Below, in pieces: positions 35,349-46,839 of a stretch of 64,000 nucleotides of DNA. The stretch lies in assembly GCA_005765155.1 (NCBI GenBank), contig VCCP01000002.1, forward strand, positions 3,968,001 through 4,032,000, read 5' to 3'. The position numbers and the translations under genes were made by a program. Source of the stretch: Zelopaecilomyces penicillatus. Its lineage: Eukaryota > Ascomycota > Sordariomycetes > Hypocreales > Pseudodiploosporaceae. A model generated the notes under the pieces. The model was not told the origin of the DNA, did no database searches, and saw only the letters and a list, made by a program, of their open reading frames with translations. Each line of letters starts with the position of its first letter. The first letter of the stretch is position 1.

Positions 35349-35771
35349 TTTCCCGGTTCACCATGGCCTTACCTTACCTTACTTAAGTGATAGCCGTCGC
35401 CGTTCTCTTGAACAGACCCTCACCCCGTTCACCACCTTGTCACTTTCACTTCTTTTGGTATTGCTTTCTTTCGCGGCCAGTGGCCTCTTTTGTTCTTCTT
35501 TTTGGACTTTGATCCATTCTTTTCATTCTTTGACGTCCTGGTCCGTCCGTTCATTACTCTTTTTTGCTTTCATTCTTTTTCAGCCAAGTCAGATATTTAC
35601 AACACATTTACTCCCTTCCCCTTCTTCGACACGATCTCTGGTAGACGTTCACACACAAGCGGGAACTTCATTTCTATAGCAAGGCATTATTTTGTTCAAT
35701 CTTGAAAAAATCCAAATCAAAAAAGAATCTCAATATACACCAATCCTTCCAAATCCATTTTCCATCTCAAG

Positions 35772-36697
35772 ATGCGTTTCACTTCGACTCTTCTCGCTCC
35801 CCTGGTGGCGGCAGCATCTTTGGCCACGGCCACGCAGTGCCCCAACGTACCTGGCATGAAAGCAGTATGGCAAGACGAATTTGCCGGCTGTGCAGGATGC
35901 CCACCAAACCAAGACGCCTGGAAAGTCGCTCTCAACATCAACACTAACAACGAGCTGCAGACCTACACCCAGTCCAACCTCAACCTACAGCTCTCCGGCG
36001 GCGACACCTTACAACTCGTCCCCTGGAAAGGCCCCCAAGGCGAATGGACCTCCGGCCGCATCGAGAGCAAAGGGTCGTGGAACCCACAGCCCGGTAAAGC
36101 GATGCAAGTTCAAGCTGCGCTTCGCATGGGCACCAATGCCAACAAGAAGGGCATGTGGCCAGCCTTCTGGATGCTCGGAGACTCCATGAGACAGGGAACC
36201 CCGTGGCCCCGCTGCGGAGAGATTGATATCATGGAGCAGGTCAATGGAGACCTGACGGGATATGGAACTGTTCACTGTCAGGAGACGCCCGGAGGCGCGT
36301 GCAACGAGCCGACTGGTCGCGGCAACAAGGTCTCCATGCCACAAGATAACGAGTTCCATACCTGGGCCGTCCGCATTGACCGAACCTCAAACGACTGGAA
36401 GACGGAGAGCATTCAATGGACTCTGGACGGCAAAGGTTTCCACTCCCTTACTGGCGCTGAAATAGGCGACCAGGGAGTCTGGGCAACTCTTGCCCACTCC
36501 CCCATGTACGTTCTCCTCAACGTTGCCGTTGGTGGAAACTGGCCTGTAAGTCTCCTTTTCCCCTTGTATCTTTTTTCTCTCTTCCCGCCTTTTACTGATC
36601 AACCGTGTCCTTGTAGGGAAACCCCGACACAGCCACCGAAGACGGATATGGTAGCATGATGGAAGTCCAATATGTTGCCGTTTATGAGACAGCGTAA
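35772..36697 (+). CDS. Secreted GH16 endo-1,3(4)-beta-glucanase
   Basis: Two exons, 35772-36545 and 36617-36697 (phase 0), give 284 aa. A signal peptide covers about 1-20 (APLVAAASLATATQ). The catalytic motif is GEIDIMEQ (E150, D152, E155), where E150 is the nucleophile and E155 the acid/base. Other GH16 marks are VWQDEFAG near residue 32, GMWPAFWML and the closing NVAVGGNWP...GSMMEVQYVAVYE. The protein resembles bacterial-type laminarinases that cut beta-1,3- (and mixed) glucan, and could act on fungal walls or plant laminarin. There is no GPI signal and no binding module. The 71-nt intron splits the final beta-strand region. Confidence 0.93.
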
Positions 36698-37587
36698 ACA
36701 AAATACAAAGCCTGCTTTTATCTTTTCATCTTTACCAATTTTTTTTTTCATGGCTTTATTCCATCACTGAGTGTGTTCGTTCATGTATGTATACGTCGTA
36801 GGAGACCGTACTGTGTTTCGCAAGTGAATAGAAACCGAGACCAGCCTATTCCTGTCGCTTATGAAACCCAGTGTCTGTAATAGTGGCTGCCGTGTTTGTG
36901 TCTCATATTCTTTCCATTGCTTCTAGAATGTATCCCATATCAATTGAACTCCCCACCAGCCACATCCATGACTCTCCTGCCATCACTGCTTAACATACCT
37001 TGCAAGTGTACTACAGTTTACGAATCCAACCCAGTATCTAGCATGCCTACAAAGCGGAGATTCAGCGTTGAAAAAGATCGTTTTGGTGAAACGTAAAAAT
37101 TAGATAAAACCATCGATGGAGACATTCACTCTGGTCATGGCACAAGAACTTGACACCATTTGTCCGTAATGAGGCTCAACATAAATCATTCATGACAAAA
37201 ACCAATTAGTCTGCCTCGAAAGGCAACTCAGAGAAAGAATAACTGACCAATGCAAATCATATACGCCTTCAAACAACAAAAATTCGTGTGGTATATGAAT
37301 TTTTTCGAAAACAGTGTCGAGGGATAGGCCAACAAGCATTTTACAGGATAGGGGTTCCCTCCGCCGACCCACATCTTCAACCAAAGGAAACATATAATAG
37401 AAACATAAAATCACACAAAGACAACAACTCTTTTCCCCATCTGTAACCATCGGAGGAGTAAACACCCTGGGAGACCTGATCGCCGCATGACCATGATATA
37501 GATCCACTGAAACGCCGTGTCGAATGATGCCTGATTAAGTTTGACCCAGGATAGTAGAAAGCCGACCCAACATGTCCAAATTCGCGA
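36698..37587. other. Convergent intergenic region
   Basis: Shared 3' region of the GH16 gene (+) and the SOM1-like gene (-). No feature is supported. Confidence 0.5.
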
Positions 37588-40368
37588 TCACTCCGCTCCA
37601 ATCTCACCTCCCTCCATCCCTGGGAATGTGCCGTTGAAATCAAACGGCTCAGCACTTCCATCGCCATCGTGGAGGAATGAGTCAAAGTCAAAGTCGTTTA
37701 GGACATCACCAGACTGGAGCGGGTTGGCAAGTTCCATGCTACCAAAGTCCTGGTAAAACAGTCAGTCAACAGAACCTTGGTCAATGCGAGAGAAAGAGCA
37801 CATACCATGTTGCCAAAATTATCCATACCCATGGATACATTTTGGTTGGGATCGCCATGACCCGTTTGCTGGACAGGGCCTGACGGAGGTGCAGGTCCGG
37901 CTGAAGGAGCCTGTGCGGGTACTGCTGCAGCAACCGTCGGCGCACTGCCTGCTTGGCCACCTGCGGCGCCTCCAGCTTGCCCGTTCTTGTTGAAACCGCC
38001 GGGGTTGACAGGGGTGATGGGAGTGGCCGGAGTCTGTGGTTCTGCGTCCCCATTGTTGTCGCCGGCAGGGGTGGCGCCAGAGTTGTTGAGGTTTGTATTC
38101 GATTTCTTCTGTGAAGCGGCGCGCTGTAAGAACAAGTCAGTCTGGCTAATAGGGGCAAGCAAGGACGTGCACTCACCTTATCCTTTGCACTCTTAGTGTC
38201 CTTCTTCTTCGGCCCCGCCTTGTTTGTTTGATTCGGTGTAGGTGGAGCAACAGCGGTCTGTTGTGGGGATGCGGTAGGTTGATTTCCGTTGCCTCCGGCT
38301 GGTGCCGACGGTGGTGGCATGGATCGCTGTTGAGGAGTTCCTTGAACTTGTTGGCCCGGTTGCATTCCTTGAGGAATCATCTGTCCGTTCGGCCCTTGCT
38401 GCCACTGCTGAGGATTACCCTGACCTGGCTGCTGTGGTTGTGGCTGACCCTGTTGTTGCTGTTGTGGCTGGCCTTGCTGTTGTTGCTGCTGTTGCTGCTG
38501 CTGGTGGCGAGCCATCATCTGGGCATTCATGGCACCATTAAAGGGCTGACCAGGATGTGAGCTTGGCGGTCGCATGCCATTCATTTGTGCTTGTGCAGCT
38601 GCCATATTGCCTTCCATTCCCTTAAAGAAGTGCGGTGCCATGTTGGGATCAACGTGGTTGCCCATAAAGTTCATGGCAGGGTTGGGAGAACCTCGTGACT
38701 GTCCACCTTCTGGAACAGGCGATGGGATACCAGAGTTATTCATTTGTGGAGTACCTCGCTTCATTTGCTCTGCAGGGTTTGGAGAAGTTCCGGTTCTCAT
38801 GGCTTGAGGTGATGTATCAGGGAAGGGCTGCCCGTTGGGGCCCGTTGGGGCACCTTGGCCATCTCTTGGGATTCCACCCATGCTGTCCTGTTCCTGACGA
38901 GCCATCATGAGTCTCTTCTTATTTTGCTGCTCGAGAAGCATGAGCTGCATTTGGTAGTCTTGCAGAGCATGGTTGCTGCCAGCTCCGGCTTGCGCACCAG
39001 CAGGCCCTTGTCGCATGCCGCCAGGCGCCATCTCACCAGGATTATAGAACGCATTGAGTGCGTTCCCGTCCGGTCCTTGGGCCATCATCGGTGACCCTTG
39101 GTTTTGAGGACCACCTGCGTTCGGCATCTGCTTATTGCCCATCTGGTTACCATGGTGCTGCTGCAGATTTTGGGAGTATGTAGCAATCGACTTTTGTTGT
39201 GCGGCAGGAGGTGCATTTGCGAAATTTTGCAGCTGTTGAGGATTTAGGGAGTTAGGGTTGATGCCATTAGCAGTAAGCATTTGATGTGCTGCAGCCATTT
39301 GCTGACCAGCCATTACTTGACCGGGACGGCCGTTTGCCATCATTGCACCGGGTTGGTTAGGGTTGAAAGGGGCGCCATCGATACGCTGTCGCTTTGATGG
39401 TGATGGTGCATTCTCTCCAGAAGCAGGTGATGATGGCCGATCTTGATTGGCATTCATGTTGGAGGGATCTCGTTGCATCTGATTCTGTTTGGCTTGTTGA
39501 AGCATTTGCATTTGAGGGCTGGTTGCAACACATAGGTTAGTGCCAAGATACATGTGAAGCGGTATTTTACATTGTCAACTTACTTCTGGTTGTTGGCCAT
39601 AGCGGCACGGGCGAGGTTATTTTGTTTCATGCCCATAGCCATGTTACCATTCATGTTTCTCATCATTTGGTACTGCTGCTGTGGAGTCATTTCAGGACGC
39701 ATCTGCCGTAGAAGTTCCTGTTGTTGATTCTGCTTGAGTCGCGATTGTTGCTGTTGAAAAAAAAACGCAAGTTAGCATCAGATCCTAGGAATAATAGTGT
39801 ATAGTGTAAACCTGTCTGGAATTGAAAGTTGAAGGACAAGGGACTCAAGACGTACCTGGGTATGTTGAACATATTGCTGAACAGCAGCGCTTCCGCTCTT
39901 GGAACGTGAAGCATTGTGCATATCCCAAAAGACACAGAACCATTCGTAGAGAAAGGATGTATCGGAACCGGCTGTAGGCAGCTTTGGAGGGGGGAGGTCC
40001 TCTGGCAGTTTTGAATCAAGATCATCCTTAGAGTCTGTGTCCATGGGATCATCTCCAAGCCCATTGATAATGTTGCCGTTTTCGTCGCGACGACGGCCAG
40101 CCGCGTCCTTGGCAACATTGACCTGCTGATCGCTGGAAAGAAGCGAGCGAGCACAGTCATACATGCCATATCGGAGGAAGTATTCATAAATGTACGTGTT
40201 GAGGACACTGCGCTGGTTGTCATTGACTGGCCCTTGCCTCGCGGCTGCTGCCGCAGCAACTACTCCGGGGTTCATCGCGCCATTGTTCATCATAGGCATA
40301 GGTGCGCCACCAACAGGCCCACCCATGGGGTTCATGTTCGCCATGCTAATGTTAGGATTCATGGCCAT
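37588..40368 (-). CDS. LisH-domain transcriptional regulator, SOM1/Flo8-like
   Basis: Five minus-strand exons, 40368-39856, 39750-39584, 39518-38177, 38123-37806 and 37749-37588, give 833 aa. An in-frame TAG lies 5 codons before the ATG. Residues 52-80 are a LisH motif (LNTYIYEYFLRYGMYDCARSLL), followed by FLYEWFCVFWDMHN, the usual pair in SOM1/Flo8/LUG proteins. The rest is disordered: Q-rich runs with 8-10 Q in a row, many M/N/P repeats, a nuclear-type basic patch (SPSKRQRIDG) and a C-terminal D/F-rich segment (DVLNDFDFDSF) that looks like an acidic activation region. Homologues act downstream of cAMP/PKA to control adhesion, filament development and virulence. Family assignment is good; the exact role here is inferred. 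Confidence 0.88.
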
Positions 40369-42793
40369 TGCGATGGCCAGCTAATGGCGATGCTGGACGA
40401 GTGGTGGAGAGGAGTCGCCGGTCAGCCTCTGTGATATGCCACCACGCGGGAGCGCTGCAGGGCTGGCCGACGCTGGGCGCGACGAAGCGGTCGGTCAGTC
40501 GAGGTCTGGAACGGACGAATGCAGCGACAAAGGACGACGCGAAATCGTTGTTGTCGCGGGCGAAACGAGGAGCGAGGAGCGATCGGTCGAACGGTGGGGA
40601 AGTGCGCCCCGACCTAGGAAAAGACGAAGGGCGATGGCGACGTGAGTCGGCGGCGGCGGCACTGGGACGACCGGAAGTAGAGCAAGTATGATGTCGTACG
40701 CGTGTGGCTGAATCGCCAAATTCCGAAACAGCGTGGAGTGATGCGGATGCAAAAGAGAAGAGATTGGGATGGATGTGGGATGAATAGACAAGAAAGAGAG
40801 TTGGGTGTTTCGTCGGGGGCTGGGATCCGGGATGTAGCGCACACACAACGGGTTTGAGTTGCCTCAGAGCTTGCAGTGACGCGGAAAACCTAACCTTGAC
40901 GGGTGCCAAAAACTAGCACGCTATCAACACATAGGCTGCACAGGAGCTAGTTATGAATATGTGCCGTGTGGGCGACGGGGGGAGTTGTTGGCGTTGTTGT
41001 CGTCCGGGCTCAGAAGGTCACCACTCGCGCTCGCCGTGGAGACAATTGTCGCGATGGACATTAGATTAGGCTGTGGAGGTAGTGAAATCTGTCAGGCAAA
41101 CCGTGGGACTTGGATGGTGTGCGTATCCGTTGTTCGTACAGTACGGCAGAGTAAACGGACCGTGGCCCCAGCATGTGCGGAGTGTGAAGCCTGGCACTGT
41201 ATAGCTATGCTAAGCAGTGCAGTGACCTTTGTTCCGAACGCCCCATGCGGCCAAGATGTCGCACTGTAGAAAATTGGTGTCGCGCAGATAGGACAGTGCG
41301 AGGTGGAGGCAGTAAGAAACAAAGTGGCCAGGGAAAAAGCTGTCTCGCCCAACACTGGACAATCTGTCTGGCTGGGGGGGATGCAGTCAATCCCCGTGCG
41401 AGGACCGACAGCCTGGCGCTGGCGTAAGACTCAGACCAGACGCGTAGTTCTGAGTCCGCACCGGGTCTTTTGTGCCTGAGGCCGCCACACTAGTTCGCGA
41501 CCCCCGTTTGCTCCAAACGTCCCCTGGATGGGAGATGATGGTCATATTTCCTATGAGACTTCGTATAGGCATTGTTACCATCGCCCGTAAGTGCAGTGCG
41601 GTGGATGTAATTGGAATAGACAAGGTGCCTAACAATCTGCTATTCTGATCTGGATTAAGTATGTCATCACTCGATCGTAGTGCTGTGGAATCCTACGCAC
41701 TTTATGATGCATGCATGATGATGGGGTATTCGCGTTTGTCCAAGTGGAATAGATTCGCTTCCAGTGTTCTATACAGTTAATCACCTGGAATGGGTAGTTG
41801 AGGCATAGTAATATGTGATGCCTCGGCAAGTTGGTACCATAACTATAAGATGCTGCTGCTATAGCCAGGTCATCCGACCCAACATCTGCTGAAGTTCAAG
41901 AGTCTTCTTCACTTTTCTTAGTGGTACAATCCTGGCTATCTATTGCTCTATATTTTGACTAGACTTTCAAAATAAAAGACATATAATTGGTGCTGCCGTT
42001 GTCTGTCGCGGTAAAATATCGAATTGTCTGCGTACGACGGGGCATGGCAGTTTTGCTTGCTGGGGACTGTTGGTGGGCTGATTTTCATCGTTTACCTCGC
42101 ACCTCGTCCACCACAAACAGGGATGTATCATGTGTGTGTATAACCAGTTGGAGGGCGACACTCATGGAACGCGCCGGAAACCGCAGGACCCCGAATCAAA
42201 CTCATTGTTGGTGTATGTACCATGGTATTATTCGCATGTGCTTGATTTGCCATGTACGGGATCAGACTGGCCTCCAATTTCACCCACTCGCGATAGATTG
42301 AGACATTCAAGGCAACAAGTCATTGTTGGCTTATTAGAATGACGCATGCTCGTTCAAGGCAGTTCTAAGCATATATAAAATCTAGCAGCCTGGAGTGATA
42401 AATGTCTCTTGAATTCTCATTATTAGATCAATCTCTCAGCCATTTCTCATAGTCTTTACAAAGCAATCCTTGAAACATCTCTCCAAGCTTAATGCGAAAC
42501 CACCTACAGCAACCATCATGTTACTCAGGTCAATCACAAGTTTGCCACCAGGAATGATCACAATAACTGATGAACCCAGGGGGCGAAATCCAAAGATTTG
42601 CACAACTCTACTCCATTTGATTTCATAATACATTCATGTTTCCCGCGTTATTGTAGGGGGTATTAAGGATCTCCGTCTTCCATTCTTAACCTTGAGCCAG
42701 TTTGCGGGTCCTGAGAGCATGAAAACTGTCAAGCAATTCTAGTCAGGAATCTGCAAGTGTTTATCGATGTCAGTGATGGGTTGTTGCAGGATT
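40369..42793. other. 2.4-kb intergenic region
   Basis: The first 550 nt are G/C-rich and probably the promoter of the SOM1-like gene. A TATATAAAA at 42372-42380 (+) is followed by only a 16-codon frame. A 65-codon minus-strand frame at 42436-42633 has a hydrophobic, protein-like composition but no other support. No gene is called. Confidence 0.4.
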
Positions 42794-43547
42794 TCAGTCG
42801 TCTTCTGGCGGTAACTCGTCGTCAATGTAGCGTATTAGAGTAACTCTCATCTCTGTCGTATCATTGCCCCGCAAGACATCGCTGATGAAATGAGCTTGCA
42901 CTTGCATCTGTACCATTTCTAGAGCACCCCTGAGAACGCCGCACAAGATGTTTGAGTACCAAAGTTCATCCTGCGCCCTCCCGTCATCAGGCAACTCCAC
43001 GAAGTCGGCGAATGGATTTTCGTCGAATACCAATGAAAACTGGTTGTTGTCACTCGTCCAATTTGTTACTTGTGGCGTGATGTTGAGGAATATTTTGAAC
43101 CCAACCTGAGTTGCCATCAGCAAAAATCCCTTTGTTTTAAGTGTTGAAGCTGAGCTCTTACTCGTGCTATCATGTCGGCCGTCTCGCGAAAGTTGGAACA
43201 TCTCTTCATTGTATTTGACTTGGCCAAATAATCCTCGATAAGTCGTAGTCCAATATTGTACCCCATCTTGTCGAGTTGCTTGTTAACCTCCACATAGTCA
43301 TCCTCGAAGTCCTTGCATAGTTGTGCAACCACCGTGCCGTAGGTCAGCGTCACAAGTTCAGCATTGACTTTATCAATTCGAGTTCTGTTGGTTGCATCAG
43401 ATCGCAGCTCGGTCCGTCAATGGTGAGTTCCTTACTTCCATATTCTAGGGGGCCTGTTAGCATCGTTACGAGAAAGAAAGCAAGCTCTTTTAAGTCAGAG
43501 GATGGAACATACTCCTCGCCGATGCGGGACGCCTTGCTGGCGGCCAT
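42794..43547 (-). CDS. BET3: TRAPP complex core subunit Bet3 (TRAPPC3)
   Basis: Four minus-strand exons, 43547-43513, 43444-43436 (9 nt), 43384-43162 and 43105-42794, give 192 aa. The 9-nt exon provides the conserved E-I-W-K step after SKASRIGE. The protein matches Bet3: TLTYGTVVAQLCKD, IGLRLIEDYLAKSN, FRETADMIARVGFK, TNWTSDNNQFSL, FADFVELPDDGR, SNILCGVLRGALEMVQMQV. The buried cysteine that carries palmitate in mammals is present (C77 in KRCSNF). It forms the core of the TRAPP tether, activating the Rab Ypt1 for ER-Golgi traffic and autophagy. It sits head-to-head with the U5-40K gene, with 407 nt between the two ATGs. Confidence 0.95.
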
Positions 43548-43954
43548 GGTTCAGCGGTTGCGGCTGCGGTTGAAAGCGATTTCGTAGGAAAGCCGCGATG
43601 TAAGATGGTCGCTATAGAAATCACAACTGATTTTTCGGGTTTAAACTCCTTACAACGCCAGCAAAAACGAGCTGATTATCTGGCGGCTTGACGTTGCTTG
43701 GATGCGATGTTGCGTGCAGTGGTAAGTCGGCGGACGGGGTGCGCTGTCGCCGACCCAGGAAGAATCGCGGCCCGAAACCGACTGGTAGGCCTGTCTGAGT
43801 ACACCACGTCAAGGAGCCTCAGAGTGCTAGGGACGCCAAAGACTAAGACAAAACTCCAGCCTCGAAATCGCGTCCACTACAATCGCACAACCACGCCATT
43901 GCGCATTGCTATTCTCATTCTTAAGAAAACGTCACGATTCTCCTATAATTCACC
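43548..43954. other. Bidirectional promoter region
   Basis: 407-nt spacer between the divergent BET3 and U5-40K start codons, probably serving both. No TATA box is seen. Confidence 0.5.
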
Positions 43955-45182
43955 ATGTCTTCAGAAAAGCGCCCTGCTGAGGACGACCCAGGGTCAACCT
44001 TAACCCTCGTGAAAAGGCAGAACAAGAGCAACTCAGAAGGCGCGCTTGCTCGACTCAATGCCTCTAGCAATTCACTGGTTCAAACTGTAAGCATGTGTAT
44101 TCTGGTCTGGATTAGCATAACTGACATCGAATAAAGGCGCCACGAACGAGTGGGCTGCAGGCTCCTGTAATGGAGCTTACAGGGCACTCTGGCGAGATTT
44201 TTGCAGCCAAATTTGACCCTACGGGCGACCTAATAGCTTCTGGCTCGATGGACAGAAGTATATGTAAGAGAACTCAATTCTCTACCCCTATCCCGCTTAT
44301 TCTTTGCTGACATGCAGTAGTACTCTGGCGTACCTATGGCGATTGTGAAAATTACGGCGTATTAAATGGACATCGAGGCGCAGTTCTTGATCTACAATGG
44401 TCGCGAGATTCCGAAATTTTGTACTCAGCATCTGCGGATATGCACCTCGCCAGTTGGGATCTTACCTCTGGAACACGTATTCGACGCTATGTTGGACACG
44501 AAGAGATAATCAACACCATGGATGTTAGCCGAAGGGGTGAAGAGCTGCTCATCAGTGGAAGTGACGATTCGACAATTGGCATTTGGGACCCACGGACCAA
44601 GAACGCCGTGGACTATATTCAGACCGAATTCCCCATTACAGCTGTCGCGATATCCCAAGCTGGTCATGAAATATACTCGGGCGGAATCGACAACGATATC
44701 AAGGTGTGGGATCTGAGGAAGAAGGCTGTGGTTTACTCCATGCTGGGGCATTCGGACACTATAACATCATTGAGAGTATCACCAGACTCGCAGTCACTTC
44801 TTTCATACGCTATGGATTCCACTGCCAAGATTTGGGACATTCGACCCTTCGCCCCGACCGAGAGACATATTCGAACTTTTGATGGCGCAACCACAGGTAT
44901 TGAGCAAAATCTACTTGGAGCAAGCTGGGATTCCGATGGCAAGAAAATTGCGGCCGCATCTGGCGATGGCACGGTAGTCATTTGGTCGGCTGAGACTGGC
45001 AAGCTGATGTACAAATTGCCGGGGCACAAGGGGACCGTCAACTGCGCCGAGTTCGCGCCAGGAAAGGAACCAATTTGTAAGTCTTGAGACATCGATGTGG
45101 CAAGGATGCGCCAAGTCAGCTAACAGGTCTAGTACTTTCCGCATCGTCCGACCGTTCAATGCTTCTCGGCGAGTTGAAGTGA
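43955..45182 (+). CDS. U5 snRNP 40-kDa WD-repeat protein (Spf38)
   Basis: Four exons, 43955-44086, 44137-44263, 44321-45076 and 45133-45182, give 354 aa. A charged N-terminus (SEKRPAEDDPG, LVKRQNK) leads to a seven-bladed WD40 propeller. Repeats are visible at LTGHSGEIFAAKFDPTG, LNGHRGAVLDLQWS, YVGHEEIINTMDVS, IQTEFPITAVAIS, MLGHSDTITSLRVS, the FDGATTGIEQNLLGASWD stretch and LPGHKGTVNCAEFAP, with IKVWD, IWD and VLSASSDRSMLLGEL endings. This is the layout of the splicing factor U5-40K (SNRNP40; Spf38 in fission yeast), which sits beside Prp8 in the U5 snRNP. The third-exon acceptor is a tandem (CAGTAG): the downstream site gives SILLW as in homologues, the upstream one adds a Val. Confidence 0.93.
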
Positions 45183-46795
45183 ACAGGAGGATACTTTATC
45201 ATTCAGGATAACGGTATTGCGAGTGGTGTTGCCTAAAGCATTGGGATCAGGTACATGGATAGCGAACACAATCAACTTAAAGGTAATGACAATATCCGCT
45301 CTTACTACGTGCCAAGATCGCACTCGACTCAACGATAAGGCTTGGTAAGCCCTATTTGTGGAGAATGATGAATATGAAATGCGAGAGACGGATTAAGGCT
45401 GTCCTCTTTACAGAATGACGCGCTTTATGTACGTTCAGCTGAGTTGGAGCTCTACATGAGTGGTCATCAGTGTCTAGCCAAGCATCCCAAGAGCTCCTTG
45501 CACAGGCCAGGCCATTGGTATGGATCGTCGAGTTGCAAGTTTCACCTGTGCACAAACATGGGCTATCATCGACAATATAGGTAGCCGAGAGATACCCAGA
45601 ACAACTACTAGTTTACTTGATGATGATCAACAGTGGTGCCTTTGTCATCCTGGTTTTCATCGTGCGCGAGTATAAATTAGATGATTATTCACATCCTGAT
45701 TCTCCTATCCTGCAACTAAAAATACGGCGCGCACACTATTAACGTGCGGGAAGCGCACATAATACAAATAGGTCGATCGCTAATAACCAATCCAAACACT
45801 TTGGGAACCAGAGTCATGCAAATTGTTTACTACACGGAGTGGCGTAGGTGTGTCATTGGGTGATGAGACAGGGATGCTGAAACACCGGAATGCAGAGACC
45901 GAATTCTCAGCCCCTCGTTTCCACGAAACGGCGAGCTTCTCCAACACGACTGCTGTTACAAAGAAGCATCACAACAACCCTTGCATTTTGAGGGGGCGAC
46001 CCCCCCGACAGCCCACAGCGCCGATTTGGGCTGAAGGCCCAAGCAATCCAATGCCTTGATCCGCAAGGCGCGTCACACCAGTGATGTCTCCTGTGCCATG
46101 ATGGCCATGCACGCGCGGACTCTTCCATTCGGCTCCCGCCAGTGACCGTCCTTCTGTTTGACGAACTGGGGGGAAAAGGAGGCATTCGAGGCAGTATTAA
46201 CTACTCACTCATTTGAGGCTCCTCCGTGTGAAGCCGCGTGTATGTTGGGTGTGTCCATCTCCTGCAGGCCCGCTTCGGTGTTGTATTGCCTTTGCATGAA
46301 ACCAACTGCCATAGACTCTGCGCTCGTTGCATGCTGGTGACCTCTCTCGTATCTGTCTGTAACCTTGACGCCCTCAGCTTGTCCCTGACGACGTTTTCCT
46401 TTCCTTCTCGTTTCTTTCTTTTCCTCTGCCTCTGCTCTTTTTTTTTCTTCCTTTGCGTGTGCCATTATTCCGTACCTCAATCCCCTCATTGTAGCCTCGC
46501 GGGCGATGCTGCAACCAAGAGGTCTAATCTAGTGATACTTCCATTTCTTCTTAATTTTTTGCCTGTCTTGTACGGATGTTGTCATAGGCCATCATCGGTT
46601 CAACGCCATTTTTTTCAACAAGCGGGGAGCATTCTTTATTGGGCGTCCTACATTTTACTGCTTTATTTCGATACCCTGGATCTGCACCACTTCATCTTCA
46701 CACAATAGGCTTTCGCACGTTGAATCAGTGCAGCAGAGCGGAAGGGCATGCTTGTGAATCCCTACAATTGATGGTAGCGCCTGGAAGTGTTTGCA
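45183..46795. other. 1.6-kb intergenic region
   Basis: No gene is supported. The last 450 nt form a pyrimidine-rich leader of the next gene, with an overlapping upstream reading frame (46771-46839). Confidence 0.45.
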
Positions 46796-46839
46796 ATGGA
46801 CAGACTTCGAGCCGATCTCATCAGAAGGGCCAGGCTTGA
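46771..46839 (+). promoter_or_regulatory. Upstream open reading frame overlapping the next start
   Basis: An ATG 25 nt before the main start opens a 22-codon frame that runs past the main ATG and ends at 46839 in a different frame. Ribosomes using it could not restart at 46796. This could lower translation of the membrane protein. Confidence 0.45.

Larger units (their letters stand above)
33516..35771. other. 2.3-kb intergenic region
   Basis: No gene is supported. It has short tandem repeats at 33923-33962, several poly-T/A and C/G runs and a 21-nt G run at 35328-35348. Beyond these runs it is pyrimidine-rich and probably contains the leader of the GH16 gene. Confidence 0.45.

Noticed and set aside
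42436..42633. 65-codon minus-strand frame downstream of BET3 with hydrophobic core
   Set aside because: Looks partly protein-like and starts with ATG, but has no promoter, intron or family evidence.
46238..46708. 156-codon frame before the two-helix membrane gene
   Set aside because: CT-rich leader translated as L/F/S/C; no conserved features.
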